DNA of 64,000 bases from Tahibacter amnicola (lineage in GTDB: Bacteria; Pseudomonadota; Gammaproteobacteria; Xanthomonadales; Rhodanobacteraceae), in contig NZ_CP104694.1 in NCBI RefSeq assembly GCF_025398735.1, forward strand, positions 2,691,001 through 2,755,000. The letters run 5' to 3'. The notes below the pieces were generated by a model. The model saw nothing but the letters and a program-made list of their open reading frames with translations, was not told the DNA's origin and did not search any database. Shown here in pieces: positions 37,667-45,207 of this stretch (positions are counted from its first letter, which is position 1; the number at the start of each line of letters is the position of its first letter). The position numbers were made by a program, and so were the translations under genes.

Positions 37667-38166
37667 ACACTGCTCCTTCAAAGTGGAATGATGCGTTGGC
37701 GGAGTTGGCGCACGCGCGGTGATCAGTCGCGCGGAACGCGCTTTCCGCTGTCCATCCTCGATCGTATTGATCAGTCACGTTCGTCGATGGTCGATGCGGC
37801 AATGACCGGAAAATGCGGTGACGATTTCAGATGCATCTGACCGGTCGCTGCGGCGATCGTGTGTATAGAATCTACTTATGAACGAAAGTACACAAATGGC
37901 GTTGGTCACGATGTGTTGCAAATTCTGACCGCGGGGCGTGCGATTGCGTATGGTCATGTCGTCCCGTCGCTCACCCGGCTTGAGCAGATACGTGCATCGA
38001 TGCGGCATGGGGTTGACGAAAAGCGGCGCCGCTACGAAGACAGCCGCATAGGTTCTGTCGTATGACGGAATAGGGTGACCGTCTCCCTTGTGCGTCGGAC
38101 AACCGGAAGCGCCGATTCGCGCACTCAGGCAACGGCGCCCACACGGCGTCATCGAGGGAATGGACT
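37667..38166. other. Divergent intergenic region
   Basis: This is 500 bp between two divergent exported-protein genes. It holds a 14-bp palindrome (separate entry). The open frames in it are not supported. Confidence 0.45.
37827..37840. promoter_or_regulatory. 14-bp perfect palindrome, possible operator
   Basis: TCAGATGCATCTGA is a perfect inverted repeat in the divergent region between two exported-protein genes. A palindrome of this length is the size of a typical dimeric repressor site, but no regulator is encoded nearby and chance cannot be excluded. Confidence 0.3.
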
Positions 38167-39555
38167 ATGCTATTGCGTGTTTTCTCGGGATGTCTGCTGA
38201 CCATTGCTGTGACAACGCCGGCGACCGCGGCGACCTGGCTGGTCAATACAACGCAGGATGCGCCGGATGCGCAGCCGGGAGATGGCCAATGCGCCACCGC
38301 GGCCGGGCACTGCACCTTGCGGGCCGCCATCCAGGAAGCCAACGCTACCCCGGGCTATGACACGCTGCGCGTGCCTGGCGGCTTCTACTTCCCGGACCTG
38401 CAGGGGGCTCCGCCGGACGATACCGCGCAGGCGGGTGACCTGGATATCCGCGAACCCTTGCTGTTCCGTGGCGAGCCGGACGACAAACCGGTGCAGATTG
38501 GCGACTCCACCCTCCACTCGGCCGAGGGAGAACGGGTGTTTGACATCGACACGGGCGACGCATCGATGCCGGTGCGCTTCGAGCACATCACGATCCAGTT
38601 TGGCAAGTCGCATGATGAACTGGGCGGTGGCGCTGCCGTGGTGAGGGCGGGCAGTGTGGTGGAATTTGATCGGTCCGTCCTGTACGCCAACGGTGCCGAT
38701 CGGCGCGGCAACGCCCTGGCGGTCTATGGCCGCGCGACACTGATTCACAGCCACGTCTTCGACAATCACCGTTCCTGGAACTGGATCGTGGGAGAAGGCG
38801 GCGGCGCCATCTATGTGGGTATCGGAGGTGCGTTGCGCCTGTTCGAGGTGGGTGTAGACAGCAACAACCATTGCTTCGGCGGCGGGATACTGGCGCACGG
38901 GCCGAGTACCATCCAGATCGAGCGATCGTCGATCCGGCAGAATCGCGGCGGCAACCTCGGCTGCGTCGACAACTCGGCGCGTGGAGACCTTCTGGCGTTG
39001 CTCGGACCGGTGCAGATGGATGTGTCCGACAGCACGCTCGGCGATGCGCGCGAGGTGCTGTATGCAACCGACGGAGCGCAGGTGCGTTTCACGCACGTCA
39101 CCGCCTACGGCGAAGCGGCCACCGGCCACTTCGCGCTGGTGGGCGAAACGACCCGGCTGCGGATCGCCAACAGCGTGATCGGAAGACCGTCGTGGCCGGA
39201 ATTCTGCGTCGCGCCAGCAGGCGCCATCGTGAGCCTGGGCGGAAATGTCATCGAGCAGCCCGCGCCTTGTGGCATCATGCCGCTGGCAACGGATCGTCTG
39301 GTATCGGCCTTCGGATTGACGTCGTTTGATATCGATGAACTGGGACCAGGGCTCGCCATTGATGTGCGTCGTCTGTATGCGCCGTCGGCCGCGAGCAGCC
39401 CGGTCGTGGACGCGGGGCTGGCTGCGCATTGCACCGGCAGCGACGCATTCGGTTCGTCGCGTCCCGTGGCGGGCAGTTCAGGGCAGCCGGCGCGGTGCGA
39501 TGCGGGCGCGGTGGAATGGCCGCCGACGCATCTGCACAGGGATGGATTCGAATAG
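38167..39555 (+). CDS. Exported CSLREA-type beta-helix protein with GFE-type tail
   Basis: This is a 462-residue protein with a signal peptide (MLLRVFSGCLLTIAVTTPATAA). A CSLREA-like segment follows (VNTTQDAPDAQPGDGQCATA, CTLRAAIQEANATPG), which leads beta-helix proteins in many Proteobacteria. The rest is made of short repeated beta strands as in pectate-lyase-like folds (LGGGAAVVRAGSVVEFDRSV, GGAIYVGIGGALRLFEVGVD). No lyase residues are recognised. The end, HLHRDGFE, belongs to the tail group of this window. GAGGG precedes the start. Confidence 0.83.
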   Translation: MLLRVFSGCLLTIAVTTPATAATWLVNTTQDAPDAQPGDGQCATAAGHCTLRAAIQEANATPGYDTLRVPGGFYFPDLQGAPPDDTAQAGDLDIREPLLFRGEPDDKPVQIGDSTLHSAEGERVFDIDTGDASMPVRFEHITIQFGKSHDELGGGAAVVRAGSVVEFDRSVLYANGADRRGNALAVYGRATLIHSHVFDNHRSWNWIVGEGGGAIYVGIGGALRLFEVGVDSNNHCFGGGILAHGPSTIQIERSSIRQNRGGNLGCVDNSARGDLLALLGPVQMDVSDSTLGDAREVLYATDGAQVRFTHVTAYGEAATGHFALVGETTRLRIANSVIGRPSWPEFCVAPAGAIVSLGGNVIEQPAPCGIMPLATDRLVSAFGLTSFDIDELGPGLAIDVRRLYAPSAASSPVVDAGLAAHCTGSDAFGSSRPVAGSSGQPARCDAGAVEWPPTHLHRDGFE

Positions 39556-39617
39556 CGCTGACGCGGGTCGATCCGGTCGGGTCCGCGGTTCTCACCTGTC
39601 GATGAGGTGCCTTTACC

Positions 39618-39965
39618 ATGATCACGTCCATCCATCGCAAACGCTCCGTCTGGTCTGCTCCCGGAATCACGCTGATCGCTGCCGCGCTGGCGGGCCTGCA
39701 ACCCGCATTCGCTGCGTGCAACAACCAGACAGGTGATCCGGTGATGTCAACGGCGCAGGCGACAGGCATTGCCGACAGCGCGTTGCGAAGCGCCGGTCAT
39801 CCGGTCGAGCAGCTCGTTCGCAGTGACAAGATCCTCTTTGACGCCGCCAGCTGCCAGTGGCGGATGCACTACCGCTACGAGGAAAGCGATCCGTCGGTCG
39901 TTGCGCGCCGGTTCCATGTATATGTCGACGACACGACTGGAAAGGCAGATGTGCAGGAGCAATAG
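39618..39965 (+). CDS. Small exported protein
   Basis: This is a 115-residue protein with a long signal peptide (APGITLIAAALAGLQPAFAA). The mature part has two Cys (ACNNQTGD and ASCQWRMHYRYEES) and ends FHVYVDDTTGKADVQEQ, which looks like a small alpha/beta domain of the PepSY or cystatin type; I cannot decide. GAGGTG precedes the ATG. It follows the beta-helix gene by 62 bp and could share its transcript. Confidence 0.65.
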   Translation: MITSIHRKRSVWSAPGITLIAAALAGLQPAFAACNNQTGDPVMSTAQATGIADSALRSAGHPVEQLVRSDKILFDAASCQWRMHYRYEESDPSVVARRFHVYVDDTTGKADVQEQ

Positions 39966-40079
39966 GTTCCTGTGACCAGATCCGCGCGCGGGGTGAATGG
40001 GTTGTGCGACGCGCAGTGACAGCGACAGTCAGCGCTTCCAGCGTGCCCTTCGTGAGGCACGGCAGCGTAAAGCCAGGCG

Positions 40080-40946
40080 CTAGCGGCGCACGGGGCAGGT
40101 CGACTCCTGAAACCTTCCGTCCAACCAGTTGCACAAGACCTGCAGCACCTCATCCTTTTCCGGCTCGTTGAGTATCTCGTGATACAGCGCCGGAAACTCC
40201 CGGGATGTGACGACATCGGCCGGTGCGGCAGCGGCGAAGCGGCGACTGCCCTCCGGTAAGACCAGGCGATCCTGTCCGGCGAAGAGCAGCAGCGTAGGCG
40301 TTTTCCAGCGCGGCGCGCTGCCAATGACGTCGCTACCGGCGTCGAGGATAAATCGCGCCAGACGCGGTGTGATGCGGTCATGGACCAGCGGATCGGCGCG
40401 ATAGGTGTCGACGATGGTGCGGTCGCGCGATACGAAGTCCGCATTCACGCCGTTGTGCGCGCGCAGGTCGGGTGCAATGGGGCCGAGGGCGGCGAGCAGC
40501 AGGCGCTGTGCCAGGGTCATGCCCGGATCCAGCGCTGGCGAAGACAGGATCAGCGCATCGACCGGGCGATACCAGTCGGCGGGTCTGTCGGCCAGTCCCT
40601 CCGCAACGAAACGGCCGGCGATGCTGCCGCCCATGCTGTGACCAAGCAGGACGCGATGTGTGCCCTGCGGCGCGTCAAGGGTATCCAGGGCCGTGGCCAC
40701 GTCGCGCAGCAGCGCATCGCCCTGGGGAATGCGTCCTTTGGCTCCGCCGCTCCGGCCGTGGCCGCGATGGTCGAACGCCACGACATGCCAGCCCCGGTGT
40801 GTAAGCGCCGCAGCCACATGGGCATAGCGTGCGCCGTGTTCGCCCAGTCCGTGAACGATCAGCACGGTACCGCGCGGCGTGCCGGGTGTCGTCCAGCGGT
40901 GAACATGCAGGGGGATGCCGTCGGATGCGGCGAGGGGATTGTTCAT
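40080..40946 (-). CDS. Alpha/beta hydrolase, lysophospholipase / monoacylglycerol lipase type
   Basis: This is a 288-residue serine hydrolase. The nucleophile is in GHSMGG, the acid in GQDRLVLPEG and the His in LYHEILNEPEKDE. VIVHGLGEHGARY near the start forms the oxyanion loop and FDHRGHGRSGG is the usual next strand. This pattern fits the PldB/monoacylglycerol lipase group, which cleaves one fatty acid from lysophospholipids or glycerides. There is no signal peptide, so it is cytoplasmic. The ribosome binding site is weak. It is 63 bp downstream of the spermidine synthase gene in the same direction and may share its transcript. Confidence 0.9.
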   Translation of the reverse strand: MNNPLAASDGIPLHVHRWTTPGTPRGTVLIVHGLGEHGARYAHVAAALTHRGWHVVAFDHRGHGRSGGAKGRIPQGDALLRDVATALDTLDAPQGTHRVLLGHSMGGSIAGRFVAEGLADRPADWYRPVDALILSSPALDPGMTLAQRLLLAALGPIAPDLRAHNGVNADFVSRDRTIVDTYRADPLVHDRITPRLARFILDAGSDVIGSAPRWKTPTLLLFAGQDRLVLPEGSRRFAAAAPADVVTSREFPALYHEILNEPEKDEVLQVLCNWLDGRFQESTCPVRR

Positions 40947-41009
40947 CGGTCGAGTGTAGTGCGTCGCGCGTGATCCAATACAGTGGCGGGTGCCGATGTT
41001 CGTGCCTGA

Positions 41010-42563
41010 TCAGTCTGGCGCCACTCGCAGCCAGTCCTTCTCGAAGTAGCGCACCAGTGCCAGGTCGTCGAGGCGATTGGGTTGTACCGGGCGCGGCGCC
41101 ATGTCCGGCGGGAAGACGAACATGGCCGCGGCGGTGGCGGTGTCCAGGAACCGCGTACGGACCGCGAACTGTGTTGGCGGCCGCATGGCCGCATCGTGGC
41201 TGGCAAGCACATAGCCCCACTCGCCGAAGGAGGGCACATAGGCGTGATAAGGAAGCGTGTGCCAGCCCGCTTCGCGCAATGTGGTGTCGATGCACCAGAA
41301 GGCGTGGGGCACGTAGAACGGCGACGAAGCCTGCACCGCCACGACGCCATCGGCAGCCAGGTGTCGCGACAGCAGGCGATAAAACGGCACGGAGTACAGT
41401 TTTCCCGTGGCAAACGTGGTCGGGTCGGGGAAGTCGACGATCGCCACGTCAAAGGTGTTCGACGATTGCTCCAGCCAATGGATCGCGTCGTCGTTGATGA
41501 CCCGCAGACGGCGGTCAGCCAGCGCGCCCTGGTTGAGACTGACGAGTTCCGGAAGGGTCGCGAACAGGTCGGTGACTTCGGCATCCAGGTCGACCAGCGT
41601 GACCGATTGCACTTCGGGATATTTCAGCACTTCCCGCGCCGCAAGCCCGTCGCCGCCACCGAGGATGAGCACCGAGCGGGTGCCGGGTCGTAGTGACATG
41701 GCCGGATGAACCAGTGCCTCGTGGTAGCGATACTCATCCCGCGAGGAGAACTGCAAGTCGCCGTTGAGATACAGGCGAAGGTCGTCCTGCCAGCGCGTGA
41801 GAACGACGCGTTGATAAGGGGATTGCGCGCCATGCACGACAGTCCCGCCGTAGGCACGGTTCTCGGCCCACTCGGTGAGCCGGGGCGCCATGGCCATGCC
41901 GACGCCGAGGACGGCGAGCACGCCCGCAATCCGCAACCATAGGCCGCCGGCCTGCGCGAGCTGGCGCCGAAGCACAAACAGGGTGTAGGCGGCGACAACG
42001 GCGTTGAGCAGACCGAACAGGAAGGCGGTTCGCACCAGGCCCAGCCAGGGAGCCAGGATCAGCGGAAAGAGCAGCGATACCGCCAGCGCGCCCAGGTAGT
42101 CGAAGGTCAGCACGCGGCTGACGAGGTCGCCGAGTGCCGGCCGCTCGCCGTCGGATTGCTGGTTCAACAGCCGCGTCACCAGTGGAATCTCCATCCCCAC
42201 CAGCAGGCCGACGATGAAGACGAGTCCATACAGCAGGCTGCGAAACGCCCACGACTGTGCCGCAAACAGCGCAAACAGCAGGGCCGCGGAGCATCCGCCG
42301 ATGAGCCCCACCAGGAGTTCCACTTCGACAAAGGAGCGTAGCAGTCGATCGTCGCGGATGTAGCGCGAGAGGTGTGAGCCAATCCCCATTGCAAACAGGT
42401 AGCACCCGATCACGGTGGAGAATTGCAGCAGCGAATCGCCGAGCAGGTAGCTCGCCAGCGCGGCGATCACCAGCTCGTAGGCCAGGCCGCACGAGGCGGC
42501 GATGAACACCGAGAAGACCAGTACGATAGCAGGCGTGGACAGCGGACGCCGGTGTGGGGCCAT
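41010..42563 (-). CDS. speE: Membrane-bound polyamine aminopropyltransferase (spermidine synthase)
   Basis: This is a 517-residue protein. The first ~230 residues hold about seven membrane helices (AIVLVFSVFIAASCGLAYEL, SLLYGLVFIVGLLVGMEIPL, AGVLAVLGVGMAMA). The C-terminal half is a Rossmann-type aminopropyltransferase, with YQRVVLTRWQDDLRLYLNGD, LILGGGDGLAAREVLKYPEV, VTLVDLDAEVTDLF and VAIVDFPDP. These are the substrate and decarboxylated S-adenosylmethionine-binding motifs of spermidine synthases. The long soluble forms lack the N-terminal membrane part; this one is the membrane type found in many bacteria. The substrate (putrescine or another amine) is not certain. ATG at 42563 gives a sensible start; the frame opens earlier. 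Confidence 0.9.
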   Translation of the reverse strand: MAPHRRPLSTPAIVLVFSVFIAASCGLAYELVIAALASYLLGDSLLQFSTVIGCYLFAMGIGSHLSRYIRDDRLLRSFVEVELLVGLIGGCSAALLFALFAAQSWAFRSLLYGLVFIVGLLVGMEIPLVTRLLNQQSDGERPALGDLVSRVLTFDYLGALAVSLLFPLILAPWLGLVRTAFLFGLLNAVVAAYTLFVLRRQLAQAGGLWLRIAGVLAVLGVGMAMAPRLTEWAENRAYGGTVVHGAQSPYQRVVLTRWQDDLRLYLNGDLQFSSRDEYRYHEALVHPAMSLRPGTRSVLILGGGDGLAAREVLKYPEVQSVTLVDLDAEVTDLFATLPELVSLNQGALADRRLRVINDDAIHWLEQSSNTFDVAIVDFPDPTTFATGKLYSVPFYRLLSRHLAADGVVAVQASSPFYVPHAFWCIDTTLREAGWHTLPYHAYVPSFGEWGYVLASHDAAMRPPTQFAVRTRFLDTATAAAMFVFPPDMAPRPVQPNRLDDLALVRYFEKDWLRVAPD

Positions 42564-42715
42564 GGACGAACCCGATCGGGAAGGCGCCGGAAGTCTAGCG
42601 GGAATGACCAGGAAGCGGGGCGATCGTCGCCGGCGGGCCTGGACCGCACCGTGCACCCGTAGCAGTATCCGACTTCCACCGACAGGGTATCCCTGCGCCA
42701 GGCGCCGTCATCCCG

Positions 42716-43234
42716 ATGAGCCAATACAGCTATTCCGTTACCTGTACCGAGTGCGGTGCCGTTGACGAGGGCCAGGTGGACGAAATGACCGCTGCCTTCG
42801 CGATGGAAGACCATTGCGATCGCTGTCGGCAATGTGGTTCACAGCGTGTCCGGTCGAGCTGGGCCATGCCGCGGATCTCCGAGGCGACACTGACACGGTG
42901 GAGTCGTGAGGCGTCGTTGAGTTTCCTGTCGCAGGACGAAGATATCGTGCTGTCCGAGGCCGACGGCGAGCTGCTGCTCGCCTGCGCCGATCATCCGCAA
43001 ACACTGCCGGAGAAGCGCCTCACCCTGGCCCGTGCGATCTGCGTGCGTATCCACGACGGCCTCACGAGCGAAGAAGATGATCGCCAGCAGGAAGCCCGCC
43101 TGGCCGCTGCGGCGCTGCGCGCGCGTCCTCAACTGCTGGATGCGCTGGCCGTCGATTCGTATATCGGGCGCGTCGTCGCACCATGGCTTCATCGCGCATT
43201 CGACGAAGCGAGCGGGCAGTTCGTGCCCGAGTGA
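42716..43234 (+). CDS. Small protein with N-terminal zinc-ribbon-like cysteines
   Basis: This is a 172-residue protein. The N-terminus has CTECG and, after 28 residues, CDRCRQCG, a possible zinc ribbon with an extra Cys. The rest is helical and acidic (LSEADGELLLACADHPQTLP, DGLTSEEDDRQQEARLAAAA), with no known domain. The ribosome binding site is weak. It lies 152 bp from the divergent spermidine synthase gene and 173 bp before the proline-rich peptide gene, in the same direction as the latter. A role with that peptide is speculative. Confidence 0.65.
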   Translation: MSQYSYSVTCTECGAVDEGQVDEMTAAFAMEDHCDRCRQCGSQRVRSSWAMPRISEATLTRWSREASLSFLSQDEDIVLSEADGELLLACADHPQTLPEKRLTLARAICVRIHDGLTSEEDDRQQEARLAAAALRARPQLLDALAVDSYIGRVVAPWLHRAFDEASGQFVPE

Positions 43235-43407
43235 CACCGCGTCGGCAGGAACGTCTTCCACGGTATACAAGCGCCGAAAGTGGCTCGCCAGTCCCGCGAA
43301 AATGGCACTGCTTCGCAGGGGCAATCTGGGCTACTACTGGCGCCCGGCATCTGCGCCTGGAACAGGACACAGAAGCCGCAACCGACTCGGCATAGAGGAG
43401 TTTTCCC

Positions 43408-43554
43408 GTGAATGAAGCCTTGCGTGAATTGAACCTGGAAGAGATCGAAATGGTCGCCGGTGGATTCGACGGCGTGATCATCTGCCCGCCGCCGCGCGTG
43501 TGGGGCCCACTCGGCCTCGTGCCGCCGCCCAGCGTCGTACCGCCGCCGCGCTGA
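43408..43554 (+). CDS. Double-glycine-leader precursor peptide with proline-rich core
   Basis: This is a 48-residue peptide in a frame too short for the usual ORF cutoff. A GAGGAG at 43395-43400 lies seven bases before a GTG start. The leader MNEALRELNLEEIEMVAGG has the form of class II bacteriocin and microcin leaders (E-L/I-x-x-L-x-x-x-E-M/V-x-x-V-x-GG), which are cut after GG by C39 peptidase-type transporters. The 29 residues after GG have ten prolines, in three PPP groups and one single P (CPPPRVWGP, VPPPSVVPPPR), one Cys and one Trp. I know no close match. A strong hairpin follows at 43574-43604. No C39 transporter or modifying enzyme is in view, so export would need a gene elsewhere. 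Confidence 0.7.
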   Translation: MNEALRELNLEEIEMVAGGFDGVIICPPPRVWGPLGLVPPPSVVPPPR

Positions 43555-43573
43555 TCACAGTGCTCCGCTGCGT

Positions 43574-43604
43574 GGGCGCCCATCGGTCCTGCTGATGGGC
43601 GCCC
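43574..43604 (+). terminator. Rho-independent-like terminator of the peptide gene
   Basis: GGGCGCCCATC (43574-43584) and GATGGGCGCCC (43594-43604) are perfectly complementary, with GTTTCC after. It starts 20 bp after the peptide stop and also lies near the end of the convergent MBL gene at 43639. Confidence 0.75.
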
Positions 43605-43638
43605 GTTTCCTCGCCGTACGCCGAACTGCGGTGCTGAA

Positions 43639-45207
43639 TCAGGCGATGTCCAGTTCCACCCACAGACCGCGCTTGTCCGGATCGACGGACACCCGCTGAA
43701 TCGAACCGGAGGGTGTACGGAAGGGCGCCTTGCCGTTGAGCAGCCAGGCGTCGTCGGCGCGAACAACGCGTTTTCCTGCCCGCCGGTGCAATGCGTCGAG
43801 AATCTCGTTGAAGGGCATCGCCCCCCAGCGAACGCGCTCGGCGTCATCCTTGTTGGTGGGAATGAAGGCGGTGAGGTCCTTGTCGACCATCAGTTCCAGT
43901 CCCTTCTGCTTGAGCGTCGCGTTCTCGCTGCCGTGGTGGCCCACCTTGTACAGCACCGTGCGGGCGAGCAGGTCATGCGCGGTGACCGTCTTGCCGTCGA
44001 CCTTCCAAGACACATTCTGCCAGCTCAGCCAATTGCCGACCTGGGCGTCGGCGGCAAACAGCATGACGCGGCCGCTGTCGATAAATTCGAACGCCAGAAC
44101 GACACTGGAATTGTTGGTGCGGTTGTCCAGCTGGATGGCCAGGTCCGAGCTCACGCCGAGCCAGTCATTGTCGATGCGGCGGTAGGCTTCGTCCTTCGCC
44201 AGGTAGCTCGTGGTGAGGAGTTTCGACGCCTTGCGTTCCGCCGGATCGGTGTCGATCGCGCTGCCCTGGATCAGCCGGTCCAGATCCGAGCCGATATCGG
44301 CATCGAAGGGCGTTGCCAGATCCTGCGCGGCATAGCTGCTGGCGCCAAACGCGTTGATCAGTGCGTCGGCCTGCCGGCTCGACGCGCCAAGCCCATACAT
44401 TTCACTCTTGCGCTCGCGCACCGCGATCAGCGATTCGTCGCGGGGCGGACCCAGCACATAGATGCGCAGGTTGGGCAGCCCCGGCAGGGTGATCGGCTTG
44501 TCCGCGGGTTCCACGTAGCGCACGTTTCCGTTGCCCAGCGCCACCAGCGCCTCGCGTGCGGCACGGGTTTTCTCCCCTTTCGCGCCGAAGTGAAAACCCA
44601 GCAGGCCATCGATGCCGGCGCGCATCATGGCCATGTGCCCGTCGTCGGCGACGCCGGCAAGACGTGCCTGGGCGCCTTGCAGGGCTGTCAGCGCGTTGCC
44701 CTTGAAGCGGTCGAAGGCGGCGGCCTGCGGGTCTTCCGGATCTTCCGTCCAGCCCAGCCACACTTCGCCCACGTCGAATTTCCCGAAGGCCTCGCGTGCG
44801 GTGTGAAAACCGGAAATGTGATCCCAGTGTTCGTGCGTGCCGACGATGACATCAATGCGCGGCTTCTTGCCGTTGCGGCGGTTGGCGCCGACGCAGGCTT
44901 CGATATCGGCGACGACTTCGTCGATCTTCCGGTTACCGTTCAGGATGGACGTATGGATACCGCAGTCGATCAGCATCCAGAACGGGCTTCCGTCGCTCTT
45001 CTCGAAACGCAGGAGATGCGCATCGCCGATTCCCTGGCAATAGAAGCGCACGGTTGCCAGGCCCGGCGCATTGGCGCGGTCGCGGTCGGGCATCGACGCT
45101 GTCTTCTTGGCGGCGCGTTTGGAGACGACTTCCCGGGCGGGCTTGCGCGCCGTCGTGCGCCTGCCTTTGACGGATGGCGCACGGTTCCTGGGGGACTTGC
45201 TAGCCAT
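43639..45207 (-). CDS. ComEC-like MBL-fold hydrolase, coupled to the double protease
   Basis: This is a 522-residue protein from the ATG at 45207, which has GGGAGG upstream. The first ~45 residues are rich in Lys and Arg (ASKSPRNRAPSVKGRRTTAR), perhaps a nucleic acid-binding tail. The MBL core follows, with THEHWDH at residues 124-130 (His125, His127, Asp129, His130), FAADAQVGNW and KVGHHGSEN. The KVGHHGS motif is typical of the ComEC/Rec2-type MBL domain, which is a nuclease in competence systems. There is no signal peptide or membrane helix, so it is cytoplasmic. The gene start overlaps the stop of the protease gene by 8 bp, so the two should be translated together. Confidence 0.85.
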   Translation of the reverse strand: MASKSPRNRAPSVKGRRTTARKPAREVVSKRAAKKTASMPDRDRANAPGLATVRFYCQGIGDAHLLRFEKSDGSPFWMLIDCGIHTSILNGNRKIDEVVADIEACVGANRRNGKKPRIDVIVGTHEHWDHISGFHTAREAFGKFDVGEVWLGWTEDPEDPQAAAFDRFKGNALTALQGAQARLAGVADDGHMAMMRAGIDGLLGFHFGAKGEKTRAAREALVALGNGNVRYVEPADKPITLPGLPNLRIYVLGPPRDESLIAVRERKSEMYGLGASSRQADALINAFGASSYAAQDLATPFDADIGSDLDRLIQGSAIDTDPAERKASKLLTTSYLAKDEAYRRIDNDWLGVSSDLAIQLDNRTNNSSVVLAFEFIDSGRVMLFAADAQVGNWLSWQNVSWKVDGKTVTAHDLLARTVLYKVGHHGSENATLKQKGLELMVDKDLTAFIPTNKDDAERVRWGAMPFNEILDALHRRAGKRVVRADDAWLLNGKAPFRTPSGSIQRVSVDPDKRGLWVELDIA

